Assembly (NCBI RefSeq): GCF_021556475.1
Contig: NZ_JAKGBZ010000011.1
Coordinates: forward strand, 1 to 64,000
Length of the DNA: 64,000 nt
Origin: Acidiphilium iwatense
Lineage (GTDB): Bacteria > Pseudomonadota > Alphaproteobacteria > Acetobacterales > Acetobacteraceae
Direction: 5' to 3'
Shown here: positions 52,171 through 62,105 of the stretch, piece by piece
Layout: every line of letters begins with the position of its first letter
Numbering within the stretch: position 1 is the stretch's first letter
Made by a program: the position numbers and the translations under genes
Notes under the pieces: generated by a model
What the model was told of the DNA's origin: nothing
Database searches by the model: none
Seen by the model: only the letters and a program-made list of their open reading frames with translations

Positions 52171-53517
52171 CTACGCCGCGAGTTTTTCCTCCCCCTCGAG
52201 TGCCGCCTCGATTTCCTCCAGGCTGCGACCCTTGGTTTCCGGCACCAGGAACCAGGTGAAAACGATCGTCGCCAGGGTCATCGCAGCATAGATCAGGAAG
52301 GTCGGACCGCGCCCGAACCCATGAACCAGATCAAGAAAGGTGATCGAGACCAGCATGTTGAAGGTCCAGTTCGAGATGGTCGCGAGCGACATGCCGCGCC
52401 CGCGCACTGCGAGCGGAAAAATCTCGGCGATCAGCAGCCAGAATACCGGGCCCAGCCCGATCGCGAAGAACGCCACATAGGCGGCGACCGACAGCACCGT
52501 GACGAGCGCCAGGCTCCCGTGCAGCCCGATCATGAAACTGACCGAGAGGATAACCAGCGTCACCAGCATCCCGGCAAGTCCCCAGAGCAGGAGCTTGCGG
52601 CGCCCGGCCACGTCGAGCAGGCGCATTGCTACCAAGGTCATTACCACATTGACCACGCCAACGCCGGCGGTCGCTAAAATCGAGACGGAGGCCGACGGCA
52701 GACCAGCCTTCAGAAAAATGGTCGGCGCGAAATAGATCACCGTATTGATGCCGGTGACCTGCTGGAAGATCGCGAGCCCGATGCCGACGATCAGCGGCCG
52801 GCGCGCGCGCTTTTCAAACAGAACCGACCATGGTGCCGTCGCTCGATCCTCGCGTGCGATATCCTGGCGCAGCGCGCTCAACTCATCCGTCACGTCTTCG
52901 CGGCCGCGCAGAAAAATTAGCGCCCGGCGCGCGGCGTCCTCGCGTCTCTTGCCGGCAAGCCAGCGCGGACTTTCAGGCAAAGTGAGCATGCCCGCAAACA
53001 GCACGACGCCTGGCACCGCACCAAGGCCGAGCATCCAGCGCCAGCCATTGCCGCCATGCGAGAGCAGGAAGCCGACGCCATAGGACACCACGATGCCGAG
53101 GGTGATATAGAACTGGTTGATGGTGACGATGGCGCCGCGCTTCTCGGGCGGCGAAATCTCCGACAGATACATCGGCGTGAGCATCGAGGCGACGCCGATC
53201 GCGGCACCCACCAGCACCCGCCCGAGGAGCAGGATCGCAACACTCCAGGCCACCGCCGAAACCAGCGCGCCGACAATGAAAATCAGTGCCGTGATCAATA
53301 AAATGATGCGCCGCCCAAACGAATCGGACAGGCTGCCGGCAAATGCCGCGCCCACCGCCGCCGCCGCCAGGGCAATCGCGACGACGACGCCCTGCATGGT
53401 CGGACCGAGATGGAAAACATGACGGATGAACAACAAGGCGCCGGAAATCACGCCGGTATCGTAGCCGAACAGCAAGCCGCCGAGTCCGGCGATGACCGCG
53501 ATCAACGTGAACTGCAT
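52171..53517 (-). CDS. MFS sugar porter
   Basis: 448 residues, twelve helices. Sugar-porter signatures are all visible: FGYDTGVISGALLFI (helix 1), DSFGRR, LVGAAIGVASMLTPMYLSEI, PESPRWLAGK, QQVTGINTVIYF, and the C-terminal VPETKGRSLEEIE. It is a likely proton symporter for hexose, pentose or polyol. It is 59 bases downstream of eda and on the same strand, so it probably serves the Entner-Doudoroff unit. Confidence 0.9.
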   Translation of the reverse strand: MQFTLIAVIAGLGGLLFGYDTGVISGALLFIRHVFHLGPTMQGVVVAIALAAAAVGAAFAGSLSDSFGRRIILLITALIFIVGALVSAVAWSVAILLLGRVLVGAAIGVASMLTPMYLSEISPPEKRGAIVTINQFYITLGIVVSYGVGFLLSHGGNGWRWMLGLGAVPGVVLFAGMLTLPESPRWLAGKRREDAARRALIFLRGREDVTDELSALRQDIAREDRATAPWSVLFEKRARRPLIVGIGLAIFQQVTGINTVIYFAPTIFLKAGLPSASVSILATAGVGVVNVVMTLVAMRLLDVAGRRKLLLWGLAGMLVTLVILSVSFMIGLHGSLALVTVLSVAAYVAFFAIGLGPVFWLLIAEIFPLAVRGRGMSLATISNWTFNMLVSITFLDLVHGFGRGPTFLIYAAMTLATIVFTWFLVPETKGRSLEEIEAALEGEEKLAA

Positions 53518-53576
53518 CGCATCCTCCGATCCGTCCGTCGGCGGACGGGGTTAGCCGGAGAGATGGACAGTGCCGG

Positions 53577-54227
53577 TTAGCGTTTCAATGCGGCGGCTTC
53601 GGCGGCGAGCACGGCAATCCGGCGCCAATCGCCCGCGCGCAACGATTCCGCCGGCGTGAGCCAGGAACCGCCAACACAGATCACATTGGCAAGAGCCAGA
53701 TAATCGGCCGCATTGGCGAGGCCGATTCCGCCGGTCGGGCAGAACCGAACCTCGGGGATCGGTGCCGCGATCGCGCGTAGCATGGGAATCCCGCCGGCCG
53801 GTTCGGCTGGAAAGAATTTCTGCCAGCGATAGCCGTGTTCCAGCAAAGCCAGTACCTCGGACGGAGTCGCCGCACCCGGCAGGAACGGCACGGAACTCGC
53901 CGCGGCCGCGTCGAGCACCGAAGGACTCGATCCTGGCGACACCACGAACCGCGCACCTGCTTCGGCAACCCGACGATATTGCACTGCGGTCAGCACGGTG
54001 CCTGCACCCACGACCATGCCGGGCACCGAGGCCGCCATGGCTGCGATGGCTTGCAATGCGACTTCTGTGCGGAGCGTGACCTCGACCACGCCGATGCCGC
54101 CTTCAAGCAGGGCGTGTGCCAGCGGCACGGCGTGAGATACAACCTCGATCGTCAGCACCGGAATGACCGGCGAAATGGCCAGAAGTTCGGCAAGCCCCCC
54201 CTGATTGGCTTGGACCCAAGTGCTCAT
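53577..54227 (-). CDS. eda: 2-dehydro-3-deoxyphosphogluconate (KDPG) aldolase
   Basis: 216 residues. It cleaves KDPG to pyruvate and glyceraldehyde-3-phosphate. Landmarks are [25 protein letters not shown] (catalytic Glu), [20 protein letters not shown], and the Schiff-base lysine in [12 protein letters not shown] (about residue 136), then [16 protein letters not shown]. It overlaps the end of edd by 4 bases, the classical edd-eda arrangement. Confidence 0.95.
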   Translation of the reverse strand: MSTWVQANQGGLAELLAISPVIPVLTIEVVSHAVPLAHALLEGGIGVVEVTLRTEVALQAIAAMAASVPGMVVGAGTVLTAVQYRRVAEAGARFVVSPGSSPSVLDAAAASSVPFLPGAATPSEVLALLEHGYRWQKFFPAEPAGGIPMLRAIAAPIPEVRFCPTGGIGLANAADYLALANVICVGGSWLTPAESLRAGDWRRIAVLAAEAAALKR

Positions 54228-56038
54228 GCGAATACACTCGCGCCGACATCCGCACCGCCGACCGCGGATCGGAACGCGCCGAACAACTCCCGCCCGACAC
54301 CGTGATGATTCGCCGAAAGATCGACCTCAGGCAGCTTGCGTTGCGCGAATTCCGCCGCGTCGACCAGCGCCCTCAAAGTACCTGCATTGCAATCGAGCCG
54401 GATCATGTCGCCGTCGCGCAGTTTCGCGAGCGATCCACCTTGCGCGCATTCCGGCGTGACATGGATCGCCGCCGGAACCTTGCCGGACGCACCGGACATC
54501 CGCCCATCGGTGACCAGCGCCACCTTGAAGCCGAGATCCTGCAATACGCCGAGTGCGGGAGTGAGCTTATGAAGCTCCGGCATACCATTTGCCATCGGTC
54601 CCTGATGCGTCACCACCGCAACGAAATCGTGATGCAGTTCGCCCGATTTGAATGCCGCAAGCAATTCGTCCTGGCTGCGGAAAATCCGTGCCGGCGCCTC
54701 GACAATCCGATGCTCCGGCTTCACCGCGGAAAGCTTCACCACCGCCTGGCCGAGATTGCCGTGCAGGATCTTGAGCCCGCCATCGGCGCTGAACGGGTCT
54801 GATCCGTCGCGCAGGATAGTTGTATCCGCACTTTCGCGCGGTGCGGGAACCCAGTTGAGCGCGCCATCCTTGAGCACAGGCTGGTCGCGATAGGATGCAA
54901 GACCGTCTCCACTCCAGACCGTGCGCACATCGCCATGCAGCAAGCCATGATCGAGCAGCGAACCGATCAGCACCGGCATGCCGCCCGAAGCCTGAAACTG
55001 GTTTACGTCGGCAGCACCGTTCGGATAGATGCGCGCGAGCAGCGGCACATGATCGGACAGATCGGAAAAATCCTGCCAGGTGATGTGGATTCCCGCGGCA
55101 CGCGCCATCGCGACCAGATGGATCGTATGGTTGGTCGAACCGCCGGTCGCTAACAGACCGACCATGCCATTGACCACGGCGCGCTCGTCGATCATTTCCC
55201 CAGTCGGCGTGAAATCATTGCCGCGTGCGGTAATTTCCAGAATCCGCCGCGACGCCGCCTCGGTCAGCGCGTCGCGCAATGGCGTGTTCGGGTTGACGAA
55301 AGATGCGCCCGGCAGATGCAGACCCATGATCTCCATCAGCATCTGGTTGGAATTCGCAGTGCCGTAGAACGTGCAGGTGCCGGGGCTGTGATAGGCTGCG
55401 GATTCCGCCTCCAGCAATTCGGCACGGCCCACCTTTCCTTCCGCATGCAACTGGCGGATGCGCGATTTTTCACCATTGGAAATACCCGACGGCATCGGGC
55501 CGGCGGGGATGAAAATCGACGGCAAATGGCCGAACGACAATGCCGCAATGACAAGACCCGGCACGATTTTATCGCACACACCAAGTAGCAATGCGCCGTC
55601 GAACACATCGTGCGACAGGGCGATCGCGGTCGCCATCGCGATCACGTCGCGCGAAAACAGCGACAATTCCATCCCTTCCCGACCCTGCGTCACGCCGTCG
55701 CACATCGCCGGCACGCCCCCCGCGACCTGCGCCACGCCGCCGGCCGCACGCACCGCGCGCTTGATGATGTCGGGGAAGCGCTCGAGTGGCTGATGCGCTG
55801 ATAACATATCGTTATAAGAGGTCACGATGCCGATATTCGGCTTCGCGTCCTGCTTCAGATCGTCCTGTTCGGCAGGTACGCAACCCGCCACGGCATGGGC
55901 GAGATTGGCGCAGCCGATCGCCGCGCGATGCACGCCGCGCCGCGCCGCCGCATCGATGCGTGCCCGATACGCGCCGCGGCTTATGTGGCTGCGCTCGCGG
56001 ATCCGGTCGGTCACGCGGGCAATCTGGTCGTTCAGCAT
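54224..56038 (-). CDS. edd: 6-phosphogluconate dehydratase
   Basis: 604 residues, IlvD/Edd dehydratase family with an Fe-S cluster. It converts 6-phosphogluconate to KDPG. Features: [69 protein letters not shown] and [17 protein letters not shown]. The start is the ATG at 56038, six bases from GAGGA; the frame has another ATG two codons upstream that touches the GAGGA. zwf is 33 bases upstream. Confidence 0.95.
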   Translation of the reverse strand: MLNDQIARVTDRIRERSHISRGAYRARIDAAARRGVHRAAIGCANLAHAVAGCVPAEQDDLKQDAKPNIGIVTSYNDMLSAHQPLERFPDIIKRAVRAAGGVAQVAGGVPAMCDGVTQGREGMELSLFSRDVIAMATAIALSHDVFDGALLLGVCDKIVPGLVIAALSFGHLPSIFIPAGPMPSGISNGEKSRIRQLHAEGKVGRAELLEAESAAYHSPGTCTFYGTANSNQMLMEIMGLHLPGASFVNPNTPLRDALTEAASRRILEITARGNDFTPTGEMIDERAVVNGMVGLLATGGSTNHTIHLVAMARAAGIHITWQDFSDLSDHVPLLARIYPNGAADVNQFQASGGMPVLIGSLLDHGLLHGDVRTVWSGDGLASYRDQPVLKDGALNWVPAPRESADTTILRDGSDPFSADGGLKILHGNLGQAVVKLSAVKPEHRIVEAPARIFRSQDELLAAFKSGELHHDFVAVVTHQGPMANGMPELHKLTPALGVLQDLGFKVALVTDGRMSGASGKVPAAIHVTPECAQGGSLAKLRDGDMIRLDCNAGTLRALVDAAEFAQRKLPEVDLSANHHGVGRELFGAFRSAVGGADVGASVFA

Positions 56039-56071
56039 TTTCATTCCTCGCGATCCGCCGGATCGCACCTG

Positions 56072-57571
56072 TTAGGTGCCGGGAACATCTCCGGCCTGTT
56101 CGTCGAACCATGTCCGGCCGTCACGCACTATCAACGCAACCGCCTCGGACGGCCCCCAGGTTCCCGCCGTGTAAAGCTTGGGTCTCTCGCCGGAATTCTT
56201 CCAGGCATCAAGAATGGATTCGGTCCATTGCCACGCGGCCTCGACCTCGTCGCGCCGCATGAACAATGTCGCGTTGCCACGCACCACGTCCATCAGCAGT
56301 CTTTCATAAGCATCCGGCAGGTGATTCTTGAAGGTCTCGGCGAAACTCAAATTCAGCGGCGCGGTGCGCAGGCGAAGTCCGCCCGGTCCCGGCTCCTTAG
56401 TCCAGAGATGCAGGCGGATATGCTCGTTCGGCTGCACCCTGATCACCAATCGGTTCGGCATGGCCTCGTCCGATCCGGTCGGAAAAATCCAGTAAGGTAC
56501 AGGGCGGAACTGAATGACGATCTCGGACACTTTTTCCGGCAGGCGCTTGCCGCTGCGCAGATAGAACGGCACGCCGGCCCAGCGCCAGTTGCGTACCTCG
56601 ACCTTCAACGCCGCGAACGTCTCGGTAATCGAACCATGTGCGATGTCCTTTTCCTCGGCATAGGCTTTGACCGGACCGCCCTTGATCGCCCCGGCGCGGT
56701 ACTGGCCGCGCACAGTCTTGGTCGAAATCTCGTCTTGCGTGATCGGCGCGAGCGATTTCAGCACCTTGATTTTTTCGTCGCGCACCGCTTCGCGGTCGAG
56801 CGTCGCCGGTGGCTCCATCGCCACCAGACATAATAATTGCATCAGATGATTCTGAATCATGTCGCGCAGCGCGCCGGTATGGTCGTAATACCCGCCGCGT
56901 TCCTCCACGCCGACAGTCTCCGACACCGTGATCTGCACGTGGTCGATGGCGTTATGCTGCCAGACCGGCTCGAACAGCGAGTTGGCGAAACGCAGCACCA
57001 GCAGGTTTTGCACCGTCTCCTTGCCGAGATAGTGATCGATGCGGAAGATGTTGCGCTCTTCGAACACCGCACCCACCCGGTCGTTGATGTCCTGTGCCGA
57101 GGCGAGATCGTGACCGATCGGCTTTTCCAGAACGATCCGGGTTTCTGGCGTCTGCAGCTTGTGGGCGTGAATGTTGTCGGCGATCGCGCCGTAAAGTTCG
57201 GGCGAGGTCGCGAGATAGAATACCCTGATCTTGCGCGGTTCCTGGTGGAGCAGCTTGCCGAGATCGGCCCAGCCGCGCGCGGCGGTGGCATCGCACGAAA
57301 TGAAATGCAGCCGGTCGAGAAACCGCTTTACCGCCTGTTGGTTCAGCGCTTCTTTTTCGACGAATTCTTCGAGACTTTTATGCACCAGGGTTTGAAACGC
57401 CTTGCGCGTCATTTCCCCCCGCGCGGAACCGATGATGCGGGATGTTTCCGGCAACTGCCCGTCGAGATCGCGGCGATAGAGCGCCGGCAGCAACTTGCGG
57501 CGGGCAAGATCGCCGGTGCCCCCGAAAACCACATAGTCGAACGGCTCGATGATCGGCTGGGAAAAATTCAT
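56072..57571 (-). CDS. zwf: Glucose-6-phosphate 1-dehydrogenase
   Basis: 499 residues. It oxidises glucose-6-phosphate to the lactone with NAD(P)+. The coenzyme loop GGTGDLARRKLLPAL (about 17-31) and the active-site RIDHYLGKE (about 176-184) are intact, as are the EKPIGHD segment and the GDATLF-like RGNATLF end. A 6-phosphogluconolactonase gene does not follow, unlike in many zwf-edd operons. Confidence 0.95.
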   Translation of the reverse strand: MNFSQPIIEPFDYVVFGGTGDLARRKLLPALYRRDLDGQLPETSRIIGSARGEMTRKAFQTLVHKSLEEFVEKEALNQQAVKRFLDRLHFISCDATAARGWADLGKLLHQEPRKIRVFYLATSPELYGAIADNIHAHKLQTPETRIVLEKPIGHDLASAQDINDRVGAVFEERNIFRIDHYLGKETVQNLLVLRFANSLFEPVWQHNAIDHVQITVSETVGVEERGGYYDHTGALRDMIQNHLMQLLCLVAMEPPATLDREAVRDEKIKVLKSLAPITQDEISTKTVRGQYRAGAIKGGPVKAYAEEKDIAHGSITETFAALKVEVRNWRWAGVPFYLRSGKRLPEKVSEIVIQFRPVPYWIFPTGSDEAMPNRLVIRVQPNEHIRLHLWTKEPGPGGLRLRTAPLNLSFAETFKNHLPDAYERLLMDVVRGNATLFMRRDEVEAAWQWTESILDAWKNSGERPKLYTAGTWGPSEAVALIVRDGRTWFDEQAGDVPGT

Positions 57572-57626
57572 GGGTCAAACCTATTCGCACTGCACAACGC
57601 CGATATATGCCGCCCTGCCCGCCAAC

Positions 57627-58400
57627 TCAACTCATCCAATTGCCGCCATCGACATTCAGGGTCTGTGCCACGACATATTCCGCTTCGTCGGAGGCGAGGA
57701 ACACCGCCGCCCCCACCAGATCGTCCGGCCTGCCCATCCGCCCATACGGCACCGCGAGCCCGACAAGGCGTTTTTTCTCGCCGACCGGCAAATTCTCGTA
57801 GCGTGCGAACAGCGCATCGACCTCGGCCCACATCGGCGTATCGACCACGCCGGGGGCGATACCGTTCACCCGAATGCCGTGACGAATCAGATCGAGTCCC
57901 GCCGATTGGGTGATGCTGATCACCGCAGCCTTGCTCGCGCAATAAACACCAACCAGCGCCTCGCCCCGACGCCCCGCCTGCGAGGCCATGTTGATGATGC
58001 GCCCGCGCTTGCCGCGCGCCATCATCTGTTTCGCGATCGCCTGGAGCGTGAACAGCAGGCCCTTCACGTTGATCACGAAAATACGGTCATAGCTCGCTTC
58101 GGTGATATCGGCGATCGGCGCGAGATCGAATACGGCTGCATTGTTCACCAGAATATCCAGACCGCCGCGATCGGCAGTGAAGGCTGCGAAATCGGCAATC
58201 GACCCCATATCCGCGACATCCAGCGCGCAGGCGTGCGCCTTTGGGCCAAGCGCCTGCGCGGCATCTTCCGCCGCTTCAAGGCTGCGGTCGGCGATGCACA
58301 CCGTCGCACCTTCGGCAATGTAACCCGCCGCCATGGTGCGGCCGATGCCGCCGGCGCCGCCGGTGATCGTGGCGTATTTGCCCGTTAATCTTCCGCTCAT
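57627..58400 (-). CDS. Short-chain dehydrogenase, sorbitol (L-iditol 2-)dehydrogenase-like
   Basis: 257 residues, classical SDR: TGGAGGIG nucleotide motif (about 12-19), NNAA, catalytic YCASK preceded by NMASQAGRRGEALVG, and APGVVDTPMW. The MWAEVD, GRMGRPDDLVGAAVFLASDE and C-terminal LNVDGGNWMS pieces match sorbitol/polyol dehydrogenases found next to Smo-type transporters. It probably oxidises a hexitol to a ketose in the cytoplasm. The ATG at 58400 has GAGG upstream; an in-frame ATG 11 codons earlier lacks one. Confidence 0.82.
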   Translation of the reverse strand: MSGRLTGKYATITGGAGGIGRTMAAGYIAEGATVCIADRSLEAAEDAAQALGPKAHACALDVADMGSIADFAAFTADRGGLDILVNNAAVFDLAPIADITEASYDRIFVINVKGLLFTLQAIAKQMMARGKRGRIINMASQAGRRGEALVGVYCASKAAVISITQSAGLDLIRHGIRVNGIAPGVVDTPMWAEVDALFARYENLPVGEKKRLVGLAVPYGRMGRPDDLVGAAVFLASDEAEYVVAQTLNVDGGNWMS

Positions 58401-58410
58401 CGAATGGGCC

Positions 58411-59184
58411 TCACCACACACAATAGCCGCCATCGGCGAGCACGATTGAACCTGTCATCAGGCTCGATGCGTCGGAGGCGAGAAACAGAACGACGGAGGC
58501 GATTTCATGGGTCTGGCCGACTCGGTGCATCGGCGTCATATCCAGCCAGATACGGTTGAGTTCTTCGTCTTCCATACCGAACCGCGTCAGGGGCGTATCG
58601 ATATAGGTGGGGGCGACGGCATTGACCCGCACGCCACGATCGGCCCATTCGCCGGCGAGCGAGCGGGTCAGATGATGCACGGCTGCCTTGGAAGCGTTGT
58701 AATAGCTCTGCTTCTGCGGCTTGTTGGAAATGAAACCGGACATCGAGCCGATATTCACCACCACACCACGCTTGCGCGCGAGCATCGCCTTGCCGAAGGC
58801 GCGGGCGCAGTAGAATACACCGTTGAGATTGACGTTGACGACGTCGAGCCAATGCTCGTCGGTCACATCCTCGGCGGCGGTGCCGGAGCGGGCGATGCCG
58901 GCATTGTTCACGAGAATGTCGATCGCACCGAATTTTTCTTCAAGCGATCTAGCCGCCGCATTTACGGCCGCGCTGTCGGTTACGTCGAGCACCACGCTGT
59001 CCGCCGAATGGCCGAGCTTTGCCAATGTCACCTTGCCTTCCTCGCAGACATTGGCGTCACGGTCGGCGATGATCACATGCGCGCCAGCTTCGGCCAGAGC
59101 TGTCGAACAGGCCAGGCCGATCGCGCGGCCGCCCCCCGTCACCACCGCATTACGGCCCTTGAGATCGTATTTTTCGAGATACAT
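58411..59184 (-). CDS. Short-chain dehydrogenase, polyol-operon member
   Basis: 257 residues, classical SDR: VVTGGGRAIG (about 15-24), NNAGIA, catalytic SYYNASKAAVHHL with the preceding serine in NIGSMSG, and VAPTYIDTPLTR. The NKPQKQSYYNASK arrangement resembles xylitol/arabinitol or mannitol-type dehydrogenases of the family. The substrate is a guess from context: a second polyol or sugar brought in by the linked transporter. It lies 10 bases upstream of the other SDR. Confidence 0.75.
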   Translation of the reverse strand: MYLEKYDLKGRNAVVTGGGRAIGLACSTALAEAGAHVIIADRDANVCEEGKVTLAKLGHSADSVVLDVTDSAAVNAAARSLEEKFGAIDILVNNAGIARSGTAAEDVTDEHWLDVVNVNLNGVFYCARAFGKAMLARKRGVVVNIGSMSGFISNKPQKQSYYNASKAAVHHLTRSLAGEWADRGVRVNAVAPTYIDTPLTRFGMEDEELNRIWLDMTPMHRVGQTHEIASVVLFLASDASSLMTGSIVLADGGYCVW

Positions 59185-59223
59185 TTTTGCTCCTGTCGTT
59201 CGTCAGGTATCGCGGATACGGGT

Positions 59224-60324
59224 TCAATGCAGATGAAATGTCCGCCTTATCAACGCCCTGCCGTCCGGGCCGAACAAAGATGCCCGATCGGTCCGCGGCG
59301 CCATGGTCACCGGATCGCCCATGCGAATGCCAGCCAGTTCATCGGCCTTGACAATCATCATCCCGCCATTCGGTCGCTTCACATAGACGAGGGTTTCGTT
59401 GCCGAGATGTTCGACGAAATCCGCGACGCCCCCAATCGGCCCGGATTCCGCGAGCATCGTATGCTCGGGCCGCATTCCAACGGTCACGCGGGTTCCCGGC
59501 CCCGCTTCGATGCCATCGGCCGCGATCGTCACCACTCCCGCATCCGCGAGCGCGACTTGCGCCCCATGATCGTCCCGCGCGACGATCTCGCCGTCCAGCA
59601 AGTTCATTTTGGGCGAGCCGATGAATCCCGCGACAAACAGATTGGCCGGATTGTTGTAAAGTTCGAGCGGGCTGCCGACTTGTTCGACGATCCCGCCGTT
59701 CAGCACCACGATGCGGTCGGCCATGGTCATCGCCTCGATCTGATCGTGGGTGACGTAGATCATCGTCGTCTGCAATTCCTTGTTGAGCTTGACCAGTTCG
59801 GTGCGCATCTGAACGCGCAGCGCCGCATCGAGATTGGACAGCGGTTCGTCGAACAGAAATCCTTTCGGATTGCGCACGATCGCCCGGCCGATCGCGACAC
59901 GCTGGCGCTGCCCGCCGGAGAGCGCCTTCGGCCTTCGGTCGAGCACCTTGTCGAGTTGCAGCATCGCGGCGGCCTGGGACACCTTAGCCACGATCTCGGC
60001 CTTGGGGACTTTCGCCATTTTCAAGGCGAATCCCATGTTTTCCGCGACCGTCATGTGCGGGTAGAGCGCATAGGTCTGAAACACCATGGCGAGGCCGCGC
60101 TTGTCGGGTGGAATATCGTTCGCGCGCACCCCGTCGATACTGAAATCGCCGCCGGTGATTTCCTCAAGCCCCGCGATCATGCGCAGCAGCGTCGTCTTGC
60201 CGCAGCCGGACGGCCCCACGAAAACCACGAACTCGCGATCGTCGATCGCAAGATCGACTCCCTTGATCGCATGGAATCCCTCATACCGCTTCTCGACTTT
60301 TTCGAGAACGAGCTTTGCCATCAT
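59224..60324 (-). CDS. smoK: ATP-binding protein of the polyol ABC transporter (SmoK/MalK type)
   Basis: 366 residues. An ABC ATPase with Walker [14 protein letters not shown] (about 36-48), [17 protein letters not shown] signature, Walker [16 protein letters not shown] and the C-terminal TOBE region (about 235-366) with VTVGMRPEH that marks sugar-importer ATPases. Two ATGs in a row at the start. Six bases downstream of the permease gene. The symbol follows the Rhodobacter sorbitol/mannitol system and is tentative. Confidence 0.85.
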   Translation of the reverse strand: MMAKLVLEKVEKRYEGFHAIKGVDLAIDDREFVVFVGPSGCGKTTLLRMIAGLEEITGGDFSIDGVRANDIPPDKRGLAMVFQTYALYPHMTVAENMGFALKMAKVPKAEIVAKVSQAAAMLQLDKVLDRRPKALSGGQRQRVAIGRAIVRNPKGFLFDEPLSNLDAALRVQMRTELVKLNKELQTTMIYVTHDQIEAMTMADRIVVLNGGIVEQVGSPLELYNNPANLFVAGFIGSPKMNLLDGEIVARDDHGAQVALADAGVVTIAADGIEAGPGTRVTVGMRPEHTMLAESGPIGGVADFVEHLGNETLVYVKRPNGGMMIVKADELAGIRMGDPVTMAPRTDRASLFGPDGRALIRRTFHLH

Positions 60325-60330
60325 TCTCTC

Positions 60331-61152
60331 CTATTTCACCGCGCCGAACGTCAAGCCGCGAACCAGGCGCCGCTGAGTCAGGCTGCCGAAGACCAGAATC
60401 GGCGCCACCGCAAGCACCGAGGCCGCGGACAGTTTCGCCCAGAACAAACCTTCCGGCGCCGAGAAACGCGCGATATAGGCGGCGAGCGTGCCGGCGCGCG
60501 AAGCGGTCACGTTGATGCTCCAGAACGCCTCGTTCCACGACAGAATGACCGAGAGCAGTGCGGTGGACGCAATGCCGGGCCCCGACAGCGGCAACAGCAG
60601 ATGGACCATCTGCTTGCGCGGACCGATCCCGTCGACCCGCGCGGCTTCCAGAATTTCCCCTGGAATTTCCTTGAAGAACGAATAGAGCATCCAGACCACG
60701 ATTGGCAGGTTCATCAGCGTGTCGATGCCGACAAGGCCAATCCGCGTGTCCAGAAGCCCGGCTTCCTTCAGGCCGAGATAGATCGGCATCAGGACGCCCA
60801 CCGCCGGCAGCATCTTGGTGGACAGCATCCACATCAGGGTAAACTCGGTGCGTTTTCCCGGAAAAAACGCAAGCGCATAGGCAGCGGGGAACGCGATCGC
60901 GATGGCGAGAACCGTCGACCCGATACTGACGACAACGCTGTTGATCGCGAACAGAATATAGCCGGCATTGTTCGTCGCCGCGAGGAAGCTCTCGAATGTC
61001 GGCGGAAAGATTAGCAGAGGCGGGATCGCGATCGCCTGGCCTTCGGTCTTGAAGGCGGTGATTAGCATCCAGAGAATCGGGAAGAACATCACCAAGGCGG
61101 CGATCCAGGCTAGCACGCCGAAAATGACCCTGCTGGAGATGGATGGTTTCAT
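60331..61152 (-). CDS. smoG: Polyol ABC transporter permease (MalG/SmoG type)
   Basis: 273 residues, six helices. It carries the carbohydrate-uptake permease loop EAARVDGIGPRKQMVHLLLP (about 163-182), where the ATPase docks, and the MalG-like end RRLVRGLTFGAVK. LMWMLSTKMLPAVGVLMPIY is typical of the polyol subfamily. It follows the other permease gene by 9 bases. Confidence 0.85.
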   Translation of the reverse strand: MKPSISSRVIFGVLAWIAALVMFFPILWMLITAFKTEGQAIAIPPLLIFPPTFESFLAATNNAGYILFAINSVVVSIGSTVLAIAIAFPAAYALAFFPGKRTEFTLMWMLSTKMLPAVGVLMPIYLGLKEAGLLDTRIGLVGIDTLMNLPIVVWMLYSFFKEIPGEILEAARVDGIGPRKQMVHLLLPLSGPGIASTALLSVILSWNEAFWSINVTASRAGTLAAYIARFSAPEGLFWAKLSAASVLAVAPILVFGSLTQRRLVRGLTFGAVK

Positions 61153-61161
61153 CGCCGCTTC

Positions 61162-62076
61162 CTAACGCTGCAGGTTTTTCGAAACGGCGCGAATCAGGAA
61201 GAAAGCAAGAATATTTGCAAGCACGATCGCGAATACGCCCGCCGCCGACGCGCTGCCAATGGAGAAATCATTCAACGCCTTGATGAAGATCAGATAGGTG
61301 AGCGTCGTGGTCGCATCGCCCGGCCCGCCATTCGTCGTCGTGTAGATCACCGCGAATGCCGACAACAGAAAGATCGATTCCAGCATGATGACGATGGCGA
61401 TCGGCCGTCCGAGATGCGGCAGCACGATGTAGCGCAGCCGCGCGAAACCGTGCGCGCCGTCCATCCGGGCCGCTTCGAGCTGGTCGGTGTCGAGGGATTG
61501 CAGCGCGGTCAGCAGGATCAGTGTTGCGAACGGAATCCACCGCCAGGAATAGATGATGATCACGGCAGTCATCGGATCGGTGCTGAACCAGGCGATCGGG
61601 CGCAATCCCACCAGCATCATCAGCCAACCGAACAATCCGCTGACCGGATCGAGCAGCAGATTCTTCCAGATCAGGGCCGCGACCGGCGACATCACGAAAA
61701 ACGGTGCGATCGCCATCAGCCGCGCGACGTTCCGACCAGGAAAATCGTTATTGAGAAGCAAGGCGATCAGCGTGCCGAATACGATGGACGCAAACAGCAC
61801 GCCGACGACGAGAATAACGCTGTTCTCGATCGCCACCCAGGTCGAGACGTCGGTGAACAGATAGCGGTAGTTCAGGCCGCCGTTGAGCACTGCAGGCGGC
61901 GACATCAGGTTATAGTGTTCGAACGAATAGAACAGCGTGCGCAGCAGCGGCAGAACCGACCAGAGCAGCAGCAAAGCCACCGCCGGCAGCAGCAAGGGCA
62001 AGGTATTGACCTGCCGCGAGCCGCGGGACCGGCCAGTCACCCGCAGCCCGCCGGTTTTGGTGATCGCTTCGCTCAT
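61162..62076 (-). CDS. smoF: Polyol ABC transporter permease (MalF/SmoF type)
   Basis: 304 residues, six helices. The EAARMDGAHGFARLRYIVLP docking loop (about 203-222) is present, and WRWIPFATLILLTALQSLDT and TTNGGPGDATTTLTYLIFIK are typical of sugar-alcohol permeases. It pairs with the downstream SmoG-type permease. It is 29 bases after the binding-protein gene. Confidence 0.85.
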   Translation of the reverse strand: MSEAITKTGGLRVTGRSRGSRQVNTLPLLLPAVALLLLWSVLPLLRTLFYSFEHYNLMSPPAVLNGGLNYRYLFTDVSTWVAIENSVILVVGVLFASIVFGTLIALLLNNDFPGRNVARLMAIAPFFVMSPVAALIWKNLLLDPVSGLFGWLMMLVGLRPIAWFSTDPMTAVIIIYSWRWIPFATLILLTALQSLDTDQLEAARMDGAHGFARLRYIVLPHLGRPIAIVIMLESIFLLSAFAVIYTTTNGGPGDATTTLTYLIFIKALNDFSIGSASAAGVFAIVLANILAFFLIRAVSKNLQR

Positions 62077-62105
62077 TCCGCCACCTGAACGTTCCGTGAT
62101 CCGGC

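Noticed and set aside
58507-61014. 835-codon open frame on the plus strand opposite the SDR, ATPase and permease genes
   Set aside because: It crosses three well-supported minus-strand genes; its composition (Arg, His, Asp, Gln) is that of a reverse-frame shadow.
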